Positions 54,917 through 64,000 of a stretch of 64,000 bases of DNA are shown here, piece by piece. Position 1 is the stretch's first letter, and every line of letters begins with the position of its first letter. A model generated the notes under the pieces. It did not search any database. It saw nothing but the letters and a program-made list of their open reading frames with translations, and had not been told where the DNA came from. A program made the translations under genes and the position numbers. This stretch comes from Parastagonospora avenae f. sp. tritici 18332-5 (lineage: Eukaryota > Ascomycota > Dothideomycetes > Pleosporales > Phaeosphaeriaceae): NCBI GenBank assembly GCA_022559985.1, contig JAFJTR010000040.1, positions 124,001 through 188,000 of the forward strand, written 5' to 3'.

Positions 54917-57900
54917 CGCGGAATCATGGAGCGCAGAGTTGACATATGGTAGAAGGGATATTGACATGATGGCGTTTGATGGATAGATACATGATATGAA
55001 CATTTGAATCACTGTTTTCTCTGGTGTGGGGGCGTGGTGGCGCAGGCACAAGACTCAATGCTAGGAGAAATGGGATATATTTGATTTGGCAATGCCTTCC
55101 AGTGTCGATTGCAAGTGAGAAGGACCCTTTTCCTCGGAGCGAGATGTTATGCCGTACAAGTGCCGTATGCCTAAGTGTTCTCGCTTAAGGAGATTGCGAT
55201 GCGCTGGTGTATATCAGGCATCCCGCTCGTGGCGAGCGGCAGCGGTCCTTCCTCGTGGTAATCGAGATCTGGAAAGGTGATCCATAAGCCGATGTGTTGT
55301 CTTGTAGCTAGGTCTAAGTTGTTTCGACATTAAACTTCCCTGTTTCAAGGGGTCCAGAAGCAAATATCATGATCTGTCGTAATGCATGTAAGAACTGTTC
55401 AAATGTTTCCAGACCTCGACAAGTATTGCTGTCCTGAACTGAACGCACGATTTGCACCCAAGTATGCCATGGCTGTTTACCAAGAACGACCAGTAAGGAG
55501 ATCGTAGTCTGTGGGGTTGTACATCCCAAAATTATGGAGAAGGCCCTCCATGGCGCAATGAGACGTTCTCATGCGACACTCGTCTCTTTGCTTTGTCCAG
55601 AAACATGCTAATGCATGTGAGAAAGAACGATCGTCTGTAACTAGGGGAACCACTTCACTAGGCGATCATGACGTACTGAGCGGCATGTGTAAAACATGAT
55701 CTGACTGAAGTATTCTGTGAACAGTGTTTCACGACTGCTACCTGATCGTCGCGTGCGAAAACGAATGTCTGTATTCGCCGCCTGGTTTTCGCGACTGAAT
55801 CACCTCTGGAAAGTTGCCGAAGGAAACTTTCTCGAACGCCTTTTTATCTCCGAACACGACGAAGTGGAGATTGAGATCGGGTAGGAAATTTGATCGGGGC
55901 GCATCCGCTCGAAATTCAGCTCAGTGCTTCAGGCTTTTATCGATGTCTGCAGACGCGAGACATGATAGGAAAACGTGGCACACGAGGTGTTGGGGCCACA
56001 GCCCTCGAGAATCGGGTCTGTGACACATGACCTAATAGCTGCGTAACATTTGGTAAACAGTCATTGGACCAACTTCACAGGGGCAACTGAGCGCCGCATG
56101 TTTGTAAGCCAATCCCGGTTGCCGCGGCATTGGAAGAATGAAGGACAATAAAGGTAGCACCACCTTAATCGTAGACGGGCTATTCGCGCATATGGTGGTG
56201 AGCTGGACTTATTGCCGCCGAATGTTGAGTGTCGAGACTGATGAGTGGGTCATTAGGGTCGATGATCCCGCCCCACTTGAGCCGTCGGTGAGACCTCGTG
56301 CCAGGGGTTTCTCCAAAGCTTGACGTATCCAAGCATTAACATCGGATTTTATTGTGCCTGATATTCCCGAAAGCATTGGTGATGCATGTCTGGGTTCATG
56401 TGCGTACTGTATATCATCATGTCGTACTCGGAAAGGAGAGGCTTGGTAGCGGATGTTGTGGACTCAGGCTTACACGACAAACGTTAGTTGGAGTCTGCTG
56501 CATGGCAAAAAGAGGGGATACGAGGATCTTCCGCTCTTCGCCGACTCTGGCGCGTCACAGCTTGAAGTATTGTTTTTCCAACCATTTGGTGTCTTGCTGC
56601 AGCAGACCCTCGTCATTCACCCTGGGCATCTGTTGGCATCGTAGTCGGGCGAATTGCTCTCATACTTCTATGTAGTCGACAATGCAGGACAGTCAGCGAC
56701 TCGTTGTAGGTCGCGACCAATGTCAAGGACCGCTGCGCAGAACATGTGGGTGGCTGTGCGCTGTCAAGCTGAGCATGCTCAGATAGGAGAGCTCGCCTTG
56801 AAGTGCCTCCGCCTTCAGTCTATAGTCGGGGTTGTGGAGCGCCTAATATCAGGGGCTTGTCAGCAAATGAAATTACCCTGGATCCACGCTGAATGTTTCG
56901 CAGCAGGGTCTTTCATGCGCAACGCTTCCCTGCCTCGAATATCACGAGTTCTAAAAGTAGAACTTCGATGTTGAAATATGATGAAGTGGGTCACCATTTC
57001 TCTTGTTTCTTGACAAGCTCCAGTCCAAGAGTCGTGGATGCCTCAAGCATGCTGGGCAGCGGTTGCCAATATTGATGAATCTGGGTGCCGAAGCCACAAG
57101 GGGAAAAGGTGGCCGCTAACAGCCAGCCCGAGCCCATGGCGTCTTCGGGTTTGCCATGCATCCGCCGTAGCACAGCGGCCTTTCGCGACACCTTTCTGGC
57201 GTGTGCACCGATGCGACTCACGAAAACTATGATGCTGCCGAGACATGAGTATTGGCATTCCACTGCAAGTACTTCAGACTATGAATCACTCGTTGTTTTG
57301 TCATCGCCATACTACCCCTCGGCAACATGTATCATGTTTACAGCGAACTCTTACTCAGAGCTCCTGCCGGTTAGACACTACCGTGGACGTCGCAAGTTTC
57401 ATTTCTTTGTCTAGAAATGTTGTGACTATCCAGGGAGGGAACGTTATTGGTTTTCTTCCATGGGTGTGATGCGATTCGGTTCCTGCGTGACGATGGAGCT
57501 GTACCGCTATCTACGCCGGCATTTCCAATAATACATCTCCCATAGCGAAGCGAAGCCGGTGCTGTGGGTCCACGGTGCCAAACTTGTTCAAGAGAAGCTT
57601 ACTTCTCTAGCCTCATCGGCAGCACACCAGGCAGGGATGAGACACGCCATCCATGTCGTTCTGCCTTAATCCCACTCCCTAGTCAACTTTAGCACACGCC
57701 TTGCAAGGATACCTGACGGGACGCTGATCTCATTCTTCATAAACAGCGGCTTCGTCCGCCCATAACGTTTCTTCACCTTCTTGTCGAAGCATACGTTCCC
57801 GTCTTCCTTACGGACCCTTTCGTTAACCAACAAGGTCATTAAGTGTTTAGTCGCCTAGGCTATCACTATCCATTCGCTTCCTTTAGGATCATCGACAATC

Positions 57901-57944
57901 CACACCTGATAATTTTCTAATACGACCAAACGAATTTGTTCGAT
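54917..57944. other. 3-kb stretch without recognisable genes
   Basis: The longest gene-free stretch in the window, about three times the usual spacing. All frames are under 110 aa, overlap on both strands and show no domain, signal-peptide or transmembrane pattern I trust. Base composition is not conspicuously AT-rich, so it does not look like a RIP-mutated repeat remnant. It could hold a long regulatory region for the chitin deacetylase gene or a non-coding RNA. Confidence 0.5.
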
Positions 57945-59908
57945 ATGCACTTTTCTACTGCTCTTGCCGCAGTTGCGGCTGTTGCCCCACTTGTCAGCGC
58001 TCATGGATCTGGTAACGGTCTCCCTACCATCATTGGACTGAACCCCAAGGACCTCAAGGCTCGCGCTATCCTGTCCAACCTGGGTGCCCGTTTCGCCACC
58101 GTCAACGACTTCGCAAAGACCGATATCAAGTCATTGAAGGCTCGTCAGGATGACCGACAATGTGGCCAGGGAGTTGGCTCCTGCGCTGCTGGTCAATGTT
58201 GCTCCCAAGCAGGATGTAAGTGAATATGATTAAGTTCTTCACTTTTCAATCTAATGAATTCTAGACTGCGGCACGGAGGACGACTATTGCTACTCTCCTG
58301 GCTGCGACTACGCACACGGCCCTGGCTGTCCAGAGAACAAGACACCCGCTGGTGCTAACACTTCCACAATTGCCCGCACCAAGCTTGGCTCAGTCGAATA
58401 TGGAGGCGATGGTATCTACAACTGTGTCACTCCCGGCACGGTAGCCTTGACTTACGACGATGGCCCACAAAAGGTTTTCACAGCCCATATCCTGGACTTG
58501 ATGAAGCAGTACAACGCAAAGGCTACGTTTTTCATCACTGGTAACAACATCAACAAGGGTCAGATCGACATTACCCCCGAGTTCTCCGATGTTCTTAAGC
58601 GCATGGACCAGGAAGGTCACCAGCTCGCTTCTCATACCTGGACCCATTTGGACCTCAGTGCCATCTCTCAGATCGACCGCAAGCAGCAAATGTGGAAGAA
58701 CGAGATGGCTCTCCGCAACATTGTCGGAAAGATCCCCACCTACATGCGTCCACCTTACTCCAGCTGCACTGGCCAGTGCGAAACTGATATGGCTGATCTC
58801 GGTTACCACGTCATTTACTTTGACGTTGACACCGATGACTACAACCAGGACAGCCCTAGCCAGATCCAGCGCTCTAAGGATTGGTTCCGGGGTAACATCA
58901 CTAAGGACGGTGCGACTGCTAAGGGTGGTGCTAAGTGGCTCGACATCCAGCATGACATCCACGAGCAGACCGCAAACAACTTGACCGAGTACATGCTCAA
59001 GACCATCACCGACTTGGGATACAAGGGTGTCACCGTTGGTGATTGTCTCGGTGACCCTGCTGCCAACTGGTACCGCACTGCTGGTGGCGCCGGAACTGTA
59101 AGTACTTAATTTCCTCAAAGGGCATGCCTCCTGCAGAGTCGTCCGCATGTGTTTCTCTAGTCATGTGCCAGACTCTATGGCTCTGCCATCTAACGTCCGT
59201 TGCAAAGGCCTCCAGACTCAGACTTTGAGTCGTGTGGATCCTGATCAATGAAACCGCGAGGAGATCGACAGTAACCGTTTTCCACGGCACCACTTCGTCC
59301 CCGGATTGTGTACATCGGCTTCTCAGAGCCAAGACTGCGCCTATTGAGGGCCAGTGATCCCTTCCTTACTCTTATCGTTCGCGTCGGATTATCGATATTA
59401 TTATCTGCACTCGTCTAATACCATGTTCCTCAAGGCCCCGACTACAAGCAAGTCTTCCGCAGCCCCTGCTGCTACTGGTACCAAGAAGGTCTCCACCGAT
59501 GCTACCTGTGGTGGAACCAAGCAATTGTAAGTTGTTACAAATCCTATTCTCCAAGTCTTCGCCCTAATATTCAAAAGTACGTGCGCTGGCAGCTCCTTCG
59601 GTAACTGCTGCTCTGCGGCAGGCTGGTGCGGCTCAACCACCGACTACTGTGGAACCGGATGCCAATCTGGCTTCGGCAACTGCGGTTCCAGCGGCGCGGT
59701 TCCCTCAAAGGCTGCTACCACCACCAAGGCTGCCACACCAACCACCCCAGCTCTCAAGGTCTCTACCGACGGCACATGCGCCGGTGCCAATGGCTTCACA
59801 TGCCAAAAGTCGACCTTTGGCAACTGCTGCTCCCAGTACGGCTGGTGCGGAAAGACTACCGACCACTGCGGTACGGGATGCCAAAAGGGCTTCGGTACTT
59901 GCACCTAA
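57945..59908 (+). CDS. chitin deacetylase with three CBM18 chitin-binding modules
   Basis: Secreted carbohydrate esterase family 4 enzyme converting chitin to chitosan. Exons 57945-58215, 58265-59097, 59435-59526, 59578-59908 give 508 aa. Signal peptide ~1-19 (MHFSTALAAVAAVAPLVSA). CBM18 #1 lies at ~71-112 (RQCGQGVGSCAAGQCCSQAG). The NodB domain at ~145-340 has motif 1 TYDDGP, motif 2 SHTWTH (metal-binding His pair), motif 3 RPPYSS, motif 4 around FDVDTDDY, and motif 5 IQHDIHE. After a Thr/Ala/Ser-rich linker, CBM18 #2 (CAGSSFGNCCSAAGWCG) and #3 (CQKSTFGNCCSQYGWCG) end the protein. The third intron, 59098-59434, is 337 bp, far longer than usual here. If retained, the protein stops four codons later without the C-terminal modules. 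Confidence 0.94.
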
Positions 59909-60717
59909 GCTCCTTTTCGCCTGGACGCACATAATTTCTTGTATACCCTAGAAGCGCGGAGGTCTCTTACCGCCGTTTGTACAAATTCATCCTTGGGGAA
60001 CATGCGTCGTTACGACGACATGAATGGTTCAAAAGGTTAGCATCAAACATACTTATCCTTAGCAATGACTTCGGTCTTCATACAGCTATTGTTTTCATTA
60101 TTGTGAGTTGTAGAGTGGGTGTTGTGGGCTGTTGACGAAGATATGAAGGGGACGACCATAGCACAAGTGCGTTTGTAATTGACGTCTCTATTAACGGTAC
60201 AACTCCGTATCTCCATGTCTTCACTTGTTGTTCTTGACAGCTACTAACCCTTCACCTAAGATCTCAGCTCGAAGATCAGTCTGCCGTTCGGGCTGTCGTT
60301 CAAAGCGGGCAAGGCAGCCCTGAACACAGTCAGTACTAGAGCCGTTACAAGTATACATGCTGTTCATCACCGAGAGTCCCACCGCAAGCCCGATGCATCT
60401 CAACCCAAGCCAAGCTAAGCTAAAATCTGACCGGAAAAATTACATCGACTTCTGTGAGATGCGGCGATCTACACTCAACTTGACTCCACATTTGCTCCAA
60501 GATCCTCGATTGCCATGTCTGAGATCAAGGGCCAAGATGTAATCAGAACCTTCCGGCTCTACTAATCTCAAGATCTCTTGCAGAGGATCATCGGCGCAAC
60601 AATCAATCATACATTAGTCTGAAATGCAATTTGGTTTCAGCATACGAACCATCTCATATTGTCTATCAATACCTACCTTATTCATGATGCCACAACGCCA
60701 AACCATGCACATGCCCG
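59909..60717. other. intergenic, convergent 3' ends
   Basis: About 800 bp between the stop codons of the deacetylase and the PIKK gene. No coding or RNA gene recognised. Confidence 0.5.
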
Positions 60718-63700
60718 CTAAAAGAAAGCACACCAACCAATATACATCGCCGCCAAATTGAACGGATCCTTCGCTGACGCAATGAGCGCATCCGTATACC
60801 CTTCAACGCTCAGCGGCACAGACTCGCCCTTCAGATAGCCATTAACCTTTGTGCGCACTATATCCAGCACCTCCTGCGGCGTGTCCGCCACGCCAGCAAT
60901 TTTCTTCCTCTTCCTGTTGCCCAGGAAATCTGCCGTGGGGTCGTGTACAAACGTCTCGAGGATTGTGATGAGCGTATCTTCATGCTGGCGAAGCAGACTG
61001 TACGTGAGTTCTGCGGCTTTTCGGAACGGGCCTTCGACACCCTGTGGACCCATGGCGTCGACCATGTTGTGCGTGAGGCGGAAAGGGACAAGCTCTGGCT
61101 TCTCGAATGTGAGGCCTTTGTCGAATAGGCAGTTGAAATCGACGTGAAAGGTGCCGCCGTTGCCTTGTTCGAGGAGGACGTTTTCACCGTGCCTGTCGCC
61201 GAGGCCGAGGACGTGGCCTACGATGCTCATGACGGCGCAAGAGCGCGTGTAGCGTAGACGTGCGGCGAACCATGCTTCTGGCTCCGGGAAGGTCTCGACA
61301 AACCACTCGTGCAAGACAGGCTGGAACTTGCCGAGGATCTTTTCGGTGAAGATGGGGACTTTGGAAGGAGTAGACGAAGCCTCGTTTAGGAGTGTACGTA
61401 TCTCAGTATAGTCAATCGACACATGGCGTTGCCTGTAGTTTTTGATGATAATGTCCCGCATGGGTTTGAGTCCCTCGACCCATTCGATGGTTCCGCATTC
61501 CTCATTGAGGGGTGTTACGGCGTACGTCTTAATGTATAGGCGGCGCTTGCTGGACTCTATGTCCTTTTGTAAGGCGCGATTAATCATTGCGTTGAACTCC
61601 ATGAGACGTTGATCTTTTCGTAGGTCATCTTTCGGTTTGCAGAGGAGACCGTAAGACCGACCATCTGAGCCGCGCACATTGACCTTTCTGGGTCTTTGTA
61701 GCGATGAAAGCACCAAGACGTCATCCATGAAAGAATTAATAGTGATCGCATCGTGCGGGAACGGATTATGAGCTCGGATGCTTTTGCTGTCGTTGGTTGC
61801 AGGCAGGTTTGGGAGCAAGTTTGCTTCGATCGGAACGACCAATTGGCTAGGAGCCAGCTTATGACTGAAGCCAAGGTCTCTCGATAGACTCACATGGGCA
61901 GCTCGTTGCTCTACAGGTGCATCGCAAGCAGCCAATAGCGCGTCAGTAAGGCGCTGACCTTGGATGATCAGATTCTTCAGGTCAACAGAGGCACCCTTGC
62001 GCTTTGACGCATCGCGCAGCTTTTGAAGCACTGTAGTACCGCGGCCACGACGATCGTCTTGCGTCGAGTGGAGCACAGCTAGCAGGCTCCATAGTGCTTG
62101 CTGTGGGTATGAAGAAGCAACCCGGAGGATAATTGTCTGAAGTGCCTCCCAGACGTTTTTGTTGGGATGGCTTATGCGAGTGATAATCTGCGGGAAGGTA
62201 GTGTACCACGCAAATGCCGGCATTCGCTGCCCAGCATAGCGCTTCAAGTATTCGTTGAGGTGTTTCAAATACCCAGCTCGGTGATCGTGGAACTCCTTGT
62301 CACGCGTCGTTCTCGGCGCAGTGTTCATGACCTCCATGCCCATGTCCAGCCAAAGAGTGAGGATTTTGGGCAGAGTTTGGTAGTAGTACTTGGTACCATA
62401 GACGGTTGATCGAATGAAGTTCTCAATGACAAGCTTGAGGAGGCTGCCTGACAAATACTCGGAGCTCTGTTTGGTGAGCGGTTGTCGCTTTTCTGACTCA
62501 AATAGCTTGAGATAGAACCGTCCGAGGTAGTAATGGCATTTGTCCCATCTAGGATATGCCATGACTGCCGCCGCGTACTCCTCCTTCAGAGCTATCGACT
62601 TTGTCTGTCCTGCTCGATCCAACCATTTTGCTAGGAGTAGCTGGGCGTTTGCTTTGATCTTGCTGCCATGTTCTTCGGGTAGACCTGCTGTAGTAACGGA
62701 TATGTTGATCGGCACAACATCGTCAGGTTGCTCGAAAGCATTGCTTGCAATTGCGCCACGCAGATTCTGAATGGCCTTTCTATGGTGGCCCTCCTTCCAC
62801 AGCAGTTTGGAGTATTCAATTTTCGATGCAGTGTCTCCTAGCTTTTCCGCGTGCATCACGGAATTGAAAGCAGTGGTCATGAAATTTCCTTTGCGCGCAA
62901 GTCTCCCGGTTGTCAGCCATGCGGCGGCTATATCCAGGTTTGTGAAGTCAATACTATGGCATGTTAGAACAAGCGCTTTAATAGCACACAACAAGACTTA
63001 CCGTGACAAGGACATGGCAGCCCTACGCACTCCCAGAAGGTATTGCTTGTCCGAAGTGTAAGCGCCGATGATGTCTAATCGCCGGTCCAGATTATCAATG
63101 ATATTTTCGCGATTCGGCGGCATGGTCGAGGTCATGCCGCTCACTGCTTCCAACTCGTATAAAGCATGCAATTTGACCAGATGGTCATGGCACGCCTGTA
63201 TCGAAGAGGTCGTCGACGGAGAGAGTCCTGCAGCGAGCGCCTCTCTCAGAGTTGTAATAATTGCCTGGAAAGCTGCACTATCTTTGCGACGTAAAGCGAG
63301 CAACGCACGCCCAACACCGACATTAAAATCAAGGATGGATATCTTCTCTGGTGCTGGCGAAGAGCCCAGAATGCGCTCCAGCTGTGGCCACTTACCGGCT
63401 GACCATGCCGCTTCCGCTGCAAAAGGCAGTGTGCTGCTCGACAAGGAGTTGGAGGCATGGAAGCCGTCTACATAGTTAAGTATCGAGTCTGCCGTAGACG
63501 TTAGCGTAGTACAAGTCGGCCTTGCCACGTTTATTACCATATTGACCAGACTCCTTAAGACAGTTCAAAAGGTTGATCTGCGTTTCCGTGTCGTTTGGCT
63601 TCTCGGCCAACGCAATCTCATACCAGCTTTGGGCTGCTGTTAACCGTCCCGCTTTGCGATCCTCGATGATCTGCTGCTCCGGATTGAGTACTCGCAAGTG

Positions 63701-64000
63701 AGCCGATATACCCTCGATGCTGTCGGGCTCATCAATTTGAGCATAGATCATCTGCAAGTGTTGCAGCATCTCGTCCTTTTCAGCGAACCATTGTTTGGCG
63801 TTGCCTTTGACCTGTTGTTGCTGGCGAATATATTGTTCCCAGTGGAAGAGAGCGCGGGCGTAAGATCCACATTCGACGGCCCGTCTTGAGATGATCTCTG
63901 CTGGGATAAGTTGTAGTACACCTTCGACACGACTGATCTGCTTGATAGCATTCATCTCATCTTCCTCGGACACGCCCCGACCTGTTTTCCCTGCCATTGC
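60718..64000 (-). CDS. uvsB: ATR/Mec1 (UvsB) checkpoint kinase, C-terminal part; runs off the window
   Basis: Phosphatidylinositol-3-kinase-related protein kinase that signals replication stress and DNA damage. Visible exons: beyond 64000 to 63538, then 63488-63002 and 62953-60718, encoding 1060+ residues. The upstream part is FAT-domain helical repeat (EIISRRAVECGSYARALFHW, YWLGR-like KCHYYLGRFYLKLFES). The kinase domain contains DVLVLSSLQRPRKVNVRGSDG, the LMEFNAMINRAL segment, catalytic VLGLGDRHGENVLL and metal-binding FHVDFNCLFDKG. It is followed by PFRLTHNMVDAMG, typical of ATR/Mec1. The FATC tail reads AKDPFNLAAMYIGWCAFF, matching the MYIGW ending of ATR-type rather than TOR or ATM proteins. 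The frame continues past the window edge through an internal ATG at 63997, so the start is not here. Confidence 0.93.

Overview
The window looks like nuclear DNA of a filamentous ascomycete, most likely a Dothideomycete (Pleosporales-like). Introns are short (47-60 bp) with GT-AG ends, intergenic spaces are compact, and the gene set is typical of moulds: NoxR, peroxisomal uricase, CrgA-type RING/LON protein, CBM18 chitin deacetylase, PigL_N/ankyrin protein, 2EXR-like protein. The class assignment is an inference. Exon joins were worked out by hand and checked for reading-frame phase. No mobile element, virus, CRISPR array or rRNA gene was seen.

Layout. 1-3154: OPT-family oligopeptide transporter (+). 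3672-11369: a three-gene block that is the most interesting part of the window. It holds a cysteine hydrolase fused to an allophanate-hydrolase-type amidase (-), a divergent NCS1 nucleobase/ureide permease (+), and a Zn2Cys6 regulator resembling DAL81/TamA (+). It reads as a self-contained import, hydrolysis and control module for a ureide such as biuret. 11580-13545: PigL_N/ankyrin protein (-). 14449-16434: CrgA-like RING + LON protein (-), with a probable cryptic last exon ending in a CaaX box. 17923-21901: Rictor/Ste16 subunit of TORC2 (-). 22752-23753: uricase (+). 24251-24547: Tom6-like micro-protein (+). 25771-27605: NoxR (-). 28738-29706: copper chaperone CCS (-), divergent from mitochondrial ribosomal protein uL13m (30010-30605, +). 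31089-32936: RCC1 (-). 33369-35390: secreted metallophosphoesterase (+). 35740-36161: RPB10 (-), divergent from UTP17/WDR75 (36443-39713, +). 40466-40548 and 43854-43933: two intron-containing threonine tRNAs flanking an S6K-like AGC kinase (41038-42783, -). 44282-45115: 2EXR-like protein. 46390-48276: Baeyer-Villiger monooxygenase. 48599-50811: mitochondrial ABC1/ADCK kinase (MCP2-like). 51334-52689: Kelch protein. 53459-54916: PLC-like phosphodiesterase. 54917-57944: 3 kb without a recognisable gene. 57945-59908: chitin deacetylase with three CBM18 modules. 60718 to the window end: C-terminal part of an ATR/Mec1 (UvsB) kinase (-), cut by the edge.

Functional themes. Nitrogen scavenging is over-represented in the first 24 kb (peptide transporter, hydrolase fusion, NCS1 permease, DAL81-like regulator, uricase), and HGATAR (GATA-factor) motifs occur in the relevant promoters. 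The rest is mostly housekeeping in head-to-head pairs (CCS/uL13m, RCC1/phosphoesterase, RPB10/UTP17). Several genes have introns whose retention would give a defined alternative protein: RCC1, chitin deacetylase, NCS1 permease and the CrgA-like protein.
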